From Collinsella aerofaciens (GTDB taxonomy: Bacteria; Actinomycetota; Coriobacteriia; Coriobacteriales; Coriobacteriaceae), in contig NZ_CABJFS010000006.1 in the NCBI RefSeq assembly GCF_902364945.1, forward strand, positions 1 to 64,000: a stretch of DNA of 64,000 nt. Direction: 5' to 3'. Below the pieces are notes generated by a model. The model was not told the origin of the DNA and made no database searches. It saw only the letters and a list, made by a program, of their open reading frames with translations. How positions within the stretch are numbered: position 1 is the first letter of the stretch; each line of letters begins with the position of its first letter. Below are positions 16,886-25,653 of the stretch, one piece after another. The position numbers and the translations under genes were made by a program.

Positions 16886-17866
16886 TTGGATATCATCGAG
16901 CTTTTAAAATCTGCCTTCATGGGCCTGGTCGAGGGCATCACCGAATGGCTGCCCGTTTCGTCGACCGGTCACATGATCTTGGTGGACGAGTTCGTCAAGA
17001 TGAACGTGAGCGAGACGTTCTGGAACATGTTCCTGGTCGTGATTCAGCTTGGCGCCATTTTGGCCGTCTGTGTGCTGTTCTTCCATGAGCTCAATCCGTT
17101 CTCGCCCAGCAAGGGCAAGGAGGGCCGTCACGACACCTGGGTGCTGTGGGGCAAGATTGTGCTCGGTTGCATTCCTGCGGCGGCGATCGGCCTGCCGCTC
17201 AACGACTGGATGGAGGAGCATTTCTACAATGCTCCCGTCGTGGCGCTGGCGCTCATTGTGTACGGCGTGCTGTTTATCGTGATCGAGAACTGGCGCGCGA
17301 GCAAGCGCGAGGAAATGGCCGTTGCCGGTTCGTTTGGTTCGCGTGCTGTGGTGTCGGGTGGACGTCCCGCCGGTGCGCACTTTGCGGCGCCCGCCACGGC
17401 TACCGCTGAGGATGAGGACGATGACGAGAATCTGGACTTTGGTTCCATCGCCACGCTCGAGGATCTAAGCTGGAAGACTGCGCTGGGTATCGGCTGCTTC
17501 CAGGTGCTTTCGCTGGTGCCTGGTACGTCTCGCTCCGGTTCTACCATCATCGGCGGCCTGCTTTTGGGCTGCACGCGCTCGGTGGCGTCTAAGTTCACGT
17601 TCTTCCTGGCCATCCCTGTCATGTTTGGCGCGAGTGCGCTCAAGCTGGTCAAGTACTTCATCAAGGGCGGCACGTTCGGCACCAACGAGATCGCCATCTT
17701 GGGCGTGGGCTGCGTCGTCGCCTTTGTGGTGTCGCTCATTGCCATCAAGTGGCTTATGGGCTTCGTTCGCCGTCACGACTTCAAGTGCTTCGGCGTCTAC
17801 CGCATCATCCTGGGCATCGTGGTGCTCGCGTACTTCTTCGTTCTGGAGCCTATGCTCGGCCTGTAA
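16886..17866 (+). CDS. uppP: Undecaprenyl-diphosphatase
   Basis: 326 residues from a TTG at 16886, chosen because GAGGGGG precedes it and the family start (DIIELLKSAFMGLVEGITEWLPVSSTGH) begins there. UppP/BacA signatures are VEGITEWLPVSSTGH and PGTSRSGSTIIGGLLLG. Several helices span the membrane. It recycles the C55 lipid carrier for peptidoglycan and confers bacitracin tolerance in other bacteria. Between the two motifs is a long hydrophilic loop (about residues 150-195) with an acidic run (EDEDDDE), larger than in E. coli BacA. It is monocistronic with a strong terminator. Confidence 0.93.
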   Translation: MDIIELLKSAFMGLVEGITEWLPVSSTGHMILVDEFVKMNVSETFWNMFLVVIQLGAILAVCVLFFHELNPFSPSKGKEGRHDTWVLWGKIVLGCIPAAAIGLPLNDWMEEHFYNAPVVALALIVYGVLFIVIENWRASKREEMAVAGSFGSRAVVSGGRPAGAHFAAPATATAEDEDDDENLDFGSIATLEDLSWKTALGIGCFQVLSLVPGTSRSGSTIIGGLLLGCTRSVASKFTFFLAIPVMFGASALKLVKYFIKGGTFGTNEIAILGVGCVVAFVVSLIAIKWLMGFVRRHDFKCFGVYRIILGIVVLAYFFVLEPMLGL

Positions 17867-17913
17867 CTTGGTTGACGCTGCGCGGCGGCCAGAGCGACAA
17901 CTTGTCATTCAAC

Positions 17914-17955
17914 GAGGGCGGCATGACCAAAAGGTCTATGCTGCCCTCTTTTTTG
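17914..17955 (+). terminator. Terminator of uppP
   Basis: GAGGGCGGCATGACC pairs with GGTCTATGCTGCCCTC around AAAA, followed by TTTTTT. Confidence 0.85.
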
Positions 17956-18093
17956 GGCGATGGGGTGGGTCCGATGGTGGCGCACGGAGTCGTGGTGTGA
18001 TTTGCGTCGGTGTCCGCGCGGCTCGGTATACTGGTACGGCTCAAACTATGGCGCTGCCCGCAGGCGCGCCGTCCGTCAGATGAGGAGTCGCCC

Positions 18094-20994
18094 ATGACCC
18101 AGCCCCTGCCCTGGGAAAAGAATGCTGCGGTACCCGTGCCGCCCGCGCCGGAACCCGTGCCACTCGATGCATACACCGCCCCCGCTGCGCCGGAGCCCGA
18201 GCTCGTTCCGCTCGACATCTACGACGCTCCTGCGCCGGCACCCAAACCCGCCAAGCCGCTCGTCGACATCGACAGCCTTAATCCCGCCCAGCGCGAGGCG
18301 GTCCTGACCACCGAGGGCCCGTTGCTGGTGCTCGCCGGCGCCGGCTCGGGCAAGACCCGCGTCTTGACCTTCCGCATCGCACATATGCTCGGCGACTTGG
18401 GTGTTAAGCCTTGGCAGGTTCTTGCCATTACGTTTACCAACAAGGCTGCGGCAGAGATGCGCGAGCGTCTGACGGCACTCATCCCCAGCGGCACCCGTGG
18501 CATGTGGGTGTGCACCTTCCATGCCATGTGCGTGCGCATGCTGCGCGAGGACGCCGATCTGCTGGGCTACACCGGCCAGTTCACCATCTACGATGACGAT
18601 GACTCAAAGCGCATGGTGCGTGACATTATGCAGGCGCTCGGCATCGAGCAAAAGCAGTTCCCCATCAACATGATCCGCAGCAAGATCAGCTCGGCCAAAA
18701 ACGCCATGATCGGCCCCGAGGACATGCTCAAGAGCGCCGATAGCCCCAATGACAAAAAGGCCGCGCAGGTCTACCTGGAGCTGGAGCGCCGCCTGCGCGC
18801 CGCCAACGCGATGGACTTCGACGACCTGCTCGTGCGCACGCTCGAGCTGCTGCGCACCCGCCCCGAGGTGCTCGACAAGTATCAAGAGCGCTTCCGCTAC
18901 ATTAGCGTCGACGAGTATCAGGACACCAACCACGTCCAGTACGAGATCGCCAACCTGCTGGCCGCCAAGTACCAAAACCTTATGGTCGTGGGCGACGACG
19001 ACCAGTCCATTTATAGCTGGCGTGGCGCCGACATCACCAACATCCTGGACTTTGAGCAGGACTTTAAAAACTGCAAGACCGTCAAGCTGGAGCAGAACTA
19101 TCGCTCTACGGGTCATATCCTGAGCGCCGCCAACGCCGTGGTGCGCCACAACTCGCAGCGCAAGGACAAGCGCCTGTTTACGGCCGAGGGCGACGGCGAG
19201 AAGATCCAGGCCTTCCAGGCGAGCGACGAGCGCGACGAGGGCCGCTGGATTGCCGGCGAGATCGAGAAGCTGCATGCCAAGGGTACGAGCTACGACGATA
19301 TCGCCGTGTTCTACCGCACCAACGCCCAGTCGCGTATCCTCGAAGATATGTTCCTGCGCGCGGGCGTGCCCTACAAGATCGTCGGCGGCACGCGATTCTT
19401 CGACCGCGCCGAGATCCGCGATGTCATGGCCTATCTCAAGATGATCGTGAACCCGGCCGACGAGATGAGCGTCAAACGCGTCATCAACACGCCGCGCCGC
19501 GGCATCGGCTCCACTTCGATCCAAAAGATTGAGCAGCTGGCGCGCGACAACCGTTGCTCGTTCTTCCAGGCCTGCGAGATCGCAACAGCCGAGACGGGCA
19601 TGTTTAGTGCCAAGGTGCGCAACGGCCTGTCGAGTTTTGTGGCGCTGGTGCGCGAGGGCCGTCGCATGGACGGCGAGCTCAAGGATGTCGTCGAGATGAT
19701 TGTCGACAAGACGGGCCTGCTGCAGGCGTTCCGCGCCGAGGGCACCATGGAGTCCGAGAGCCGCGCCGAGAACATCCAGGAATTCCTGGGCGTCGCTGCC
19801 GAATTTGAGGAGACGCACGAGGATATCGAGGGCACGCTCGAGAGCTTGGAAGAGCTGCGTGCAGCCGGTGTTGCCGATGTGCCTGTCAGTGCCGAGCCCG
19901 AGCCCGTCGTGGTGAGTGCGCCCGCGCCCGAGCCGGGGCCGTCCGCTCCGGCATCCTCGTTTGAGGCACTTGTCGGCGCTCGTGACGCCGCGGGCTCCAA
20001 TCCGCTCGATAGCCTAGCCGCCCCGGCGCTCTCGCCGCAGGATGCCTTGGCCGCCGCCATCGCGGGCAACGCGTATGCCGTGCCAACAGAGCTACCGGCG
20101 GGCGCCGTGCATGCCGACGAGATCGAGCGCACCTACGGTCCGCTCACCTGTAAGGCACTGCCGGCACTCATGGAGTGGCTGGCCCTGCGCTCCGACTTGG
20201 ATTCCCTGGCCGGCGAGACGCATGCCATTACCATGATGACCATCCACTCCGCCAAGGGCCTGGAGTTCCCGGCGGTGTTCGTGGCCGGCATGGAGGAGGG
20301 TATCTTCCCGCACGTGCACGACTTTGGCGGCAGCGATGACCCGGGCAAGCTCGAGGAGGAGCGTCGCCTGGCCTACGTTGCCATCACGCGTGCCCGTAAG
20401 CGCCTGTTCCTGACCTATGCGGCCACGCGTCGCACCTACGGCTCGACCTCTGCCAACCCGCGCTCTCGTTTCCTCAACGAGATTCCGTTTGAGGATATCG
20501 AGTTTAGCGGTATCGGTTCTGCCGGTTTTGAGGGCACGGGCTGGGAGAAGCGCGGCGACCGTCACGGCACCTTTGGCTCGGGCATGGGCTCGGATATGTA
20601 TGGCGGCAAGGTGTTCGGTTCGCATACGCGCTCGACCGGCGGTTCCGGTTCGCGCGGCGGATCGAGCTTCGACGATTTCTTTGGTGGCAGCACCTATGGC
20701 ACCGAGCGCCATCGCGGGGTTTCGCCCGACGCCGGCCGTGTTGCCTCGACCTTTGGTTCGGGCGCGTCGCGAGCTAAAAAGCCGTCGTCCAAGGTGTCGC
20801 CGACGGTGGAGCGCAAGGTCGATCGCGCCAGCGCGTCGCAGGACTTTGCCGCGGGCGATACCGTGAGCCACAAGACCTTTGGCACCGGTACCGTGATCTC
20901 GGTCGCCGGAGACATGATCGAGGTCCAGTTCGAAAAAACCGGCCAGACCAAAAAGCTGATGAAGGGCTTTGCGCCGATCGTCAAGCTGTCGTAA
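18094..20994 (+). CDS. pcrA: ATP-dependent DNA helicase PcrA/UvrD
   Basis: 966 residues from the ATG at 18094 (GAGGAG upstream). A Pro/Ala-rich extension of about 60 residues precedes the helicase core (LNPAQREAVLTTEGPLLVLAGAGSGKTRVLT, Walker A near residue 81). Further motifs are DEYQDTNHVQY, GDDDQSIYSWRGA, TIHSAKGLEF and YVAITRARKRL. The C-terminal GDTVSHKTFGTGTVIS...MIEVQF is the Tudor-like fold that binds RNA polymerase in PcrA. Compared with typical PcrA (about 730-750 residues) there is also a Pro/Ala/Glu-rich insertion near residues 590-690. It acts in nucleotide excision repair, replication restart and clearing of stalled polymerase. Confidence 0.95.
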   Translation: MTQPLPWEKNAAVPVPPAPEPVPLDAYTAPAAPEPELVPLDIYDAPAPAPKPAKPLVDIDSLNPAQREAVLTTEGPLLVLAGAGSGKTRVLTFRIAHMLGDLGVKPWQVLAITFTNKAAAEMRERLTALIPSGTRGMWVCTFHAMCVRMLREDADLLGYTGQFTIYDDDDSKRMVRDIMQALGIEQKQFPINMIRSKISSAKNAMIGPEDMLKSADSPNDKKAAQVYLELERRLRAANAMDFDDLLVRTLELLRTRPEVLDKYQERFRYISVDEYQDTNHVQYEIANLLAAKYQNLMVVGDDDQSIYSWRGADITNILDFEQDFKNCKTVKLEQNYRSTGHILSAANAVVRHNSQRKDKRLFTAEGDGEKIQAFQASDERDEGRWIAGEIEKLHAKGTSYDDIAVFYRTNAQSRILEDMFLRAGVPYKIVGGTRFFDRAEIRDVMAYLKMIVNPADEMSVKRVINTPRRGIGSTSIQKIEQLARDNRCSFFQACEIATAETGMFSAKVRNGLSSFVALVREGRRMDGELKDVVEMIVDKTGLLQAFRAEGTMESESRAENIQEFLGVAAEFEETHEDIEGTLESLEELRAAGVADVPVSAEPEPVVVSAPAPEPGPSAPASSFEALVGARDAAGSNPLDSLAAPALSPQDALAAAIAGNAYAVPTELPAGAVHADEIERTYGPLTCKALPALMEWLALRSDLDSLAGETHAITMMTIHSAKGLEFPAVFVAGMEEGIFPHVHDFGGSDDPGKLEEERRLAYVAITRARKRLFLTYAATRRTYGSTSANPRSRFLNEIPFEDIEFSGIGSAGFEGTGWEKRGDRHGTFGSGMGSDMYGGKVFGSHTRSTGGSGSRGGSSFDDFFGGSTYGTERHRGVSPDAGRVASTFGSGASRAKKPSSKVSPTVERKVDRASASQDFAAGDTVSHKTFGTGTVISVAGDMIEVQFEKTGQTKKLMKGFAPIVKLS

Positions 20995-21001
20995 TCTCGG
21001 C

Positions 21002-21130
21002 GGCCCCGGACAGGCGCCATGGACAACGTCGCCTGCTCGGACAGTCCTGCTCGCACGGAGAGCACATTAAGTGCTCTCCGGCTCGTGCGGAACTCGCGAT
21101 CGACGTTGTCCATGGCGCCTGTCCGGGGCC
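21002..21130. repeat. Long nested hairpin after pcrA
   Basis: GGCCCCGGACAGGCGCCATG..GACAACGTCG has its exact complement at the other end (30 bp). Inside is a second stem, CGGAGAGCAC-ATTAA-GTGCTCTCCG, plus GCTCGCAC/CGTGC pairing. It begins 8 bp after the pcrA stop. Confidence 0.75.
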
Positions 21131-21214
21131 TTGGGTAACGTTGCTTGCGAACGTCGCTTTGCTCGTTCGCTTTTTGGTCTGGAGAGCCGGGTGGGCTGAT
21201 ATATAGAAACGATT

Positions 21215-21247
21215 AGGGGCTCTCCCGTACATGGACGGGAGAGCCCC
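21215..21247. terminator. Hairpin between convergent pcrA and manA
   Basis: A 13-bp stem, GGGGCTCTCCCGT with ACGGGAGAGCCCC. No clear U tract on either strand, so termination is probable from position but not proven. Confidence 0.5.
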
Positions 21248-21274
21248 TTGTTGCGTTTGGGTTGTTGGTGCGAT

Positions 21275-22207
21275 CTACAGGTGCGAGACGATCAGTTCCA
21301 TCTTGCCTTCGAGGTCAATGTCGCTGACGGTGCTCGGAGCTAGCAGGTGGCTTCCCTTGTGGACGGGGTCGCCGCAGACGGTGCCTTCGCCGTCGATGAC
21401 CGACAGACACATGAAGGGCCAGCGCTGCTCGAGGGTCTTGCTGCCGTCGACGCGCACGCGATCGACGGTGTAGCAGGAGTTGGACTCGAGCTCGGTCACG
21501 CCGTCGACTTCGGGCGCGGTCACGGTGCCGTCGGTCGGAGCCTGAGCATCAAAGTCGATGCAGTCGAGGCTCTGCTCAATGTGCAGGGGACGCAGTTTGC
21601 CGTCGGTGCCGGGACGGTCGTAGTCGTACAGGCGATACGTCACGTCGCTCGACTGCTGCGTCTCCAAAATGAGCGTGCCGGTCTTGATGGCGTGCACGGT
21701 GCCGGAATCAATCTGGAAAAAGTCGCCCTTGTGAATCGGCAGCACGTTGAGCATGTCGTCCCAACGGCCTTCCTCGATCATCTGTGCGGCCTCGGCACGA
21801 TCCTTGGCGCGCTGCCCGACGATGATCGTGGCGCCGGGCTCGCAGTCCAGCACATACCAGCACTCGGTCTTGCCCAGGCTTCCGTTCTCGTGCTCGGCGG
21901 CGTACTCGTCGTTGGGGTGAATCTGGATCGAAAGGTCGTCCTTGGCGTCCAGAATCTTGATGAGCAGCGGGAACTCCTTGCCCTCGCAGTTGCCAAAGAG
22001 CTCGCGGTGCTCGGCCCACAGCCACGACAGTGTGTGGCCGGCATACGGGCCCTCCGCGATCTGGCAGTCGCCGTTGGGGTGGGCCGAGATAGCCCAACAC
22101 TCACCGATGGGACCCTCGGGAATGTCGTAACCAAATACGGTTTCGAGCTGGCGGCCGCCCCAGATCTTCTCGTGGAAAATCGGCGTCAGTTTAATCAAAT
22201 CGGACAT
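21275..22207 (-). CDS. manA: Class I mannose-6-phosphate isomerase
   Basis: 310 residues from the ATG at 22207, chosen over ATGs at 22213 and 22270 because GGGAG then has 7-bp spacing. The protein is a type I phosphomannose isomerase of the short Gram-positive form. Zinc ligands sit in SIQIHPND, GKTECWYVL and SGTVHAI. It interconverts mannose-6-P and fructose-6-P, feeding either mannose catabolism or GDP-mannose synthesis. A GntR-type regulator on the same strand is 75 bp upstream, so co-regulation is possible. Confidence 0.92.
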   Translation of the reverse strand: MSDLIKLTPIFHEKIWGGRQLETVFGYDIPEGPIGECWAISAHPNGDCQIAEGPYAGHTLSWLWAEHRELFGNCEGKEFPLLIKILDAKDDLSIQIHPNDEYAAEHENGSLGKTECWYVLDCEPGATIIVGQRAKDRAEAAQMIEEGRWDDMLNVLPIHKGDFFQIDSGTVHAIKTGTLILETQQSSDVTYRLYDYDRPGTDGKLRPLHIEQSLDCIDFDAQAPTDGTVTAPEVDGVTELESNSCYTVDRVRVDGSKTLEQRWPFMCLSVIDGEGTVCGDPVHKGSHLLAPSTVSDIDLEGKMELIVSHL

Positions 22208-22282
22208 GTTCATACTCCCATGGTGTTGCGCGGCCGCCCGCTCTAATCGAGTCATAACGAGCGCCCGCATGACTACAAAAAC

Positions 22283-23002
22283 CTATGCCAACGTTACGTT
22301 GTGCAGCTCAAAGCGGTCGCCGACGTTGCGCGAAATCGAGTACTCAAAGGCGTTGCCGCTATCCAAAAAGCCAATCTGGTTGAGTTCGAGCAGGGGAGCG
22401 CCGGGTTTGGTGCCCAGACGCTCGGCCTCTTCCTCGGTTGCCGCCACGGCGCGGATGGTGCGGTGGAAGCTCGAAATCTTCAGCCCGCATTGCTCGCGGA
22501 TAAAGCTATAGACCGATCCGTATAGGTCCTTCTTTTTAAGGCCCGGTATCAGCTCGAGAGGCATGTAGGTGTACTCGATGACGATGGGCTTCTCGTCGAC
22601 CTGGCGCACGCGCACGATGTGATAGGCAAAGTCGTCCTCGGCAATTCCCAGCTGAGTTGCGACGTCCGCTGGTGGATTGACAATCGAGAAATCGTAGACC
22701 ACCGAGGTCACCTTCTCCCCGCGGTGCTCATACGAAAAGCCCTGGGCGCGGTCGTTTTTGCCCTGGAAAAACGCCTGGTCGGGAAGACCCGCCGTGTCCT
22801 TAACGTAGGTGCCCGACCCGCGACGGCTGGTAACAAGACCCTCCTCGGTGATCTGCTCGATCGCGCGCTTGACGGTGATCTTGGAAACGCTATAGAGCTC
22901 GCAGAACTCAACGACGGTGGGTAGCTTGTCGCCCGGTTTAAGAGCGCCGTCCTCGATGCTTCGACGGATATCTGCAGCTATCGCCTCGTATTTGGGAATC
23001 AT
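22283..23002 (-). CDS. GntR/HutC-family regulator with UTRA domain
   Basis: 239 residues after AAGGAGG. The N-terminal winged helix shows YEAIAADIRRSIEDGALKPGDKLPTVVEFCELYSVSKITVKRAI, with GSGTYV at the wing. The C-terminal UTRA domain (from about residue 85) shows IVRVRQVDEKPIVIEYTYMPLELIPGL. Such proteins bind a sugar phosphate and repress sugar-uptake genes. It precedes manA on the minus strand and faces a ROK kinase gene across a 340-bp divergent region, so either could be its target. Confidence 0.88.
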   Translation of the reverse strand: MIPKYEAIAADIRRSIEDGALKPGDKLPTVVEFCELYSVSKITVKRAIEQITEEGLVTSRRGSGTYVKDTAGLPDQAFFQGKNDRAQGFSYEHRGEKVTSVVYDFSIVNPPADVATQLGIAEDDFAYHIVRVRQVDEKPIVIEYTYMPLELIPGLKKKDLYGSVYSFIREQCGLKISSFHRTIRAVAATEEEAERLGTKPGAPLLELNQIGFLDSGNAFEYSISRNVGDRFELHNVTLA

Positions 23003-23121
23003 GGAACCTCCTTTCCGGCTTGATTGAGTACAGAAGAAAGTATAGTCAACACCTAAGCATCCCTATTGCGTTTTTGAAAAGTTCGAGAAAGGTTTAATTA
23101 AAAAACGCTTCTCTTTAAAAA

Positions 23122-23133
23122 CTAGAGCGCTCT
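23122..23133. promoter_or_regulatory. Palindrome in the GntR-ROK divergent region
   Basis: TAGAGCGCTCTA is a perfect 12-bp palindrome in an AT-rich stretch 120 bp from the regulator start. It may be an operator, but no repeat of it is seen elsewhere in the window. The rest of the 340-bp gap holds a hairpin at 23248-23289 and the ROK-gene promoter, which I could not fix. Confidence 0.3.
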
Positions 23134-23247
23134 AAATGAATATGCACTCGAATAATGTGGTATTGAGCAAATTGATTGGCTCGAGGACGGGGCTGGGCTG
23201 TTTTGCCGCCCAGCGAACCGAATCTCATGCTTTGAGTTTCCCCAGAT

Positions 23248-23289
23248 AAAACCCGCCAAAACAAACCTGTCCCTTTTTGGCAGGTTTTT
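23248..23289 (+). terminator. Terminator-like hairpin with GGGACAGG core
   Basis: AAAACC-C-GCCAAAA pairs with TTTTGGC-A-GGTTTT, followed by a T run. Read on the minus strand, the loop carries AGGGACAGGTTTGT between the arms GCCAAAA and TTTTGGC, so it also fits the variable-arm repeat family. Confidence 0.55.
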
Positions 23290-23342
23290 GCCTTGGGAGC
23301 GGTACCATACAGGCAATGTTTAAACGAGAAAGGTGGGCTCCC

Positions 23343-24296
23343 ATGGAACCTAAGCAGTACTACATCGGCATTGACGTCGGCGGCACTTCGGTTAAGGAGG
23401 GCCTGTTCGATGAGGACGGCAACCTGCTTGCCAAGGCCAGTGTGCCCACGCCTCCCATCGTTGATGCTGCGGGCTTTGCCGCGGTGACCGAGGCTATTGA
23501 CCAGGTGGTTGCCAAGGCTCAGATTCCGCGTGCCTTTGTGGCGGGCATTGGTCTGGCCGTTCCGTGCCCCATCCCGGCATCGGGCGATGCCAAGGTCAAG
23601 GCCAACATTGCCATTAACCTGCCCGAGCTGAGAGTCGCCATTCAGGAGCACTGCCCCGACGCGGTCGTTAAGTACGAGAACGATGCCAACGCCGCTGCCA
23701 TGGGCGAGGCCTGGCTCGGCTCTGCCAAGGGCGTGCAGAACGTGGTGATGGTCACCATCGGTACCGGCGTGGGCGGCGGCGTTATCGTTAACGGCGACGT
23801 GGTGTCGGGCGTTGTGGGCGCCGGCGGCGAGATTGGCCACATGTGCCTGAACCCGGCCGAGGAGCGCACCTGTGGCTGTGGCGGCCATGGCCACCTGGAG
23901 CAGTATTCCAGCGCCACCGGCGTGGTGAGCAACTACCTTGCCGAGTGCAAGAAGGCGGGCGTCGAGCCCATCGAGCTCACCGGCCCCTCCGATTCCAAGG
24001 ACGTGTTCCAGGCCTGCCGCGAGGGTGACAAGCTCGCGCTGGCCGCGGCCGATACCATGGCCGACTATCTCGGCCGCGCACTGGCGCTTATTGCCAACGT
24101 GGTTGATCCCGAGATGTTCCTCATCGGCGGCGGCGCCTCCGCCTCGGCCGATGTCTACCTCGACAAGGTTCGCGAGCACTTTAAGCAGTACGCGCTTTCC
24201 GCCTCGCGCGAGACGCCCATTAAGGTCGCTTCGCTCGGAAACGACGCCGGCATCATCGGTGCCGCCTACGTAGCCCTGCGCGCCGCCGGTAAATAG
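23343..24296 (+). CDS. ROK-family sugar kinase (glucokinase-like)
   Basis: 317 residues from the ATG at 23343 (GAGAAAGGTGG upstream). The phosphate-binding motif IGIDVGGTSVKEGLFD opens the protein; ENDANAAAMGEA and TIGTGVGGGVIVNG follow. The ROK zinc motif (usually C-x-C-G-x2-G-C-x-E) reads CGCGGHGHLE, with His in place of one Cys. Substrate is probably glucose or a hexosamine such as mannosamine or GlcNAc; the zinc-site change does not decide this. It is a single gene followed at once by a core-type repeat. The GntR/manA pair across the divergent region hints at mannose or amino-sugar use. Confidence 0.85.
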   Translation: MEPKQYYIGIDVGGTSVKEGLFDEDGNLLAKASVPTPPIVDAAGFAAVTEAIDQVVAKAQIPRAFVAGIGLAVPCPIPASGDAKVKANIAINLPELRVAIQEHCPDAVVKYENDANAAAMGEAWLGSAKGVQNVVMVTIGTGVGGGVIVNGDVVSGVVGAGGEIGHMCLNPAEERTCGCGGHGHLEQYSSATGVVSNYLAECKKAGVEPIELTGPSDSKDVFQACREGDKLALAAADTMADYLGRALALIANVVDPEMFLIGGGASASADVYLDKVREHFKQYALSASRETPIKVASLGNDAGIIGAAYVALRAAGK

Positions 24297-24297
24297 C

Positions 24298-24328
24298 TGG
24301 TGCAAGGGGGACAGGTTACTTTGCACCA
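24298..24328. repeat. Variable-arm hairpin repeat
   Basis: Arms TGGTGCAA and TTGCACCA surround GGGGGACAGGTTACT. A half copy, TGGTGCAAAAGGGACAGCC, follows at 24332-24350. The repeat overlaps the ROK-gene stop region. Confidence 0.75.
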
Positions 24329-24462
24329 ACATGGTGCAAAAGGGACAGCCTTGGCCCCCGTGCCTGCCCCAATTTGTGCCGCGGCCCTTCCATCTCATAG
24401 GGTTCGGCGTCAGCGTGCTACCATAGCTACGTCCAAGTACACATATCAAGTGGAGGATATCC

Positions 24463-25386
24463 ATGGCAAACGTTCTTGTCTTTGGTCACCAGAACCCCGA
24501 TAACGACGCCATCATGAGCGCCGTCGTCCTGTCCCAGCTGCTCAACCAGGTTGAGTATGCCGGCAACACCTACGAGGCCTGCGCCCTTGGTCAGCTTCCG
24601 GCCGAGTCCGCCAAGCTGCTCGCCGACGCCGGCATCGCCGAGCCCCGCGTGATCGAGTCCGTCGAGGCCGGCCAGCTCGTCGTCCTCACCGACCACAACG
24701 AGTCCGCGCAGTCCGTCGCCGGCCTTAAGGACGCCACGGTCTTTGGCGTCGTCGACCATCACCGCATCGGCGACTTTGAGACTGCCGGCCCGCTGCACTA
24801 CATCTGCCTGCCCTGGGGCTCCAGCTGCACCATCGTCACCAAGCTCGCCGGCGTGCTCGGCGTTGAGCTTTCCGACATCCAGGCCAAGCTGCTGCTCTCG
24901 GCCATGATGACCGACACGCTCATGCTCAAGAGCCCCACCACCACCGATGTCGACCGCGCCGTCGCCGCCAAGCTCGGCGAGCAGGTGGGCGTCGACCCGG
25001 TCAAGTTTGGCATGGAGGTCTTCCTCACCCGTCCGTCCGGCTCCTTCACCGCAGCCGAGATGGTCGGCAACGACATCAAGATGTTCGAGCCTGCTGGCAA
25101 GAAGCTGCTCATCGGCCAGTACGAGACTGTCGACAAGACCCGCGCACTCGGCATGATCGACGAGATCCGCGAGGCCATGCGCGCCTACGCCGCCGAGAAG
25201 GGTGCCGACGGCATCGTCCTGTGCATCACCGACATCATGGAGGAGGGCTCGCAGGTCCTGCTCGAGGGCGAGACTGAGGCCGCTCAGAAGGGCCTGGGCA
25301 TTGCCGACGAGCACGACGGCGTCTGGATGCCGGGTGTCCTCTCCCGTAAGAAGCAGGTCGCTGCCCCCATCATGGCCGCCTGCTAG
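24463..25386 (+). CDS. ppaC: Manganese-dependent inorganic pyrophosphatase
   Basis: 307 residues after GTGGAGGA. It is a DHH-family (class II) pyrophosphatase: FGHQNPDNDAIMSA, TDHNESAQS, VVDHHRIGDF (the DHH motif) and the C-terminal substrate-binding SRKKQ are all present. It hydrolyses PPi from biosynthetic reactions and uses Mn. Cytoplasmic, monocistronic, with its own terminator. No CBS-domain insertion is seen, so it is not the nucleotide-regulated form. Confidence 0.95.
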   Translation: MANVLVFGHQNPDNDAIMSAVVLSQLLNQVEYAGNTYEACALGQLPAESAKLLADAGIAEPRVIESVEAGQLVVLTDHNESAQSVAGLKDATVFGVVDHHRIGDFETAGPLHYICLPWGSSCTIVTKLAGVLGVELSDIQAKLLLSAMMTDTLMLKSPTTTDVDRAVAAKLGEQVGVDPVKFGMEVFLTRPSGSFTAAEMVGNDIKMFEPAGKKLLIGQYETVDKTRALGMIDEIREAMRAYAAEKGADGIVLCITDIMEEGSQVLLEGETEAAQKGLGIADEHDGVWMPGVLSRKKQVAAPIMAAC

Positions 25387-25405
25387 GTTTAGTTGACCAA
25401 ACGCT

Positions 25406-25446
25406 ACGACCGGATCGCGGACGCCCCGCGCTCCGGTCGTTTTTTG
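25406..25446 (+). terminator. Terminator of ppaC
   Basis: ACGACCGGA pairs with TCCGGTCGT (inner GCGG/CCGC also pair), followed by TTTTT. Confidence 0.85.
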
Positions 25447-25584
25447 TGCGCGGTGCCGCGTCGTCTCTTGGACAGGCGTGCCCGTCCCGTTGAGCAAATA
25501 ATGTTCAACCTGTGGTTCCGCTTTTCGGCCATGCCTGCGTGCTTGTCGTGCAGGGTAGGCTAGATGCAAGCGTAATACGTTAGA

Positions 25585-25639
25585 GCGCGGCGCCGCCATC
25601 TGGGCGGGCCGTGCTTTTTTAAGACGGGAGCTTTCCCGT
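25585..25639 (+). promoter_or_regulatory. Terminator-like hairpin in the nhaA leader (possible attenuator)
   Basis: GCGCGGCGCCGCC pairs with GGCGGGCCGTGC at 25585-25614, then T6. A second small hairpin (ACGGGA-GCTT-TCCCGT, 25624-25639) abuts the nhaA ribosome site. The preceding gene already has its own terminator 140 bp upstream, so this one may act within the nhaA leader. Confidence 0.5.
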
Positions 25640-25653
25640 GAAAGGAGCCGCCC

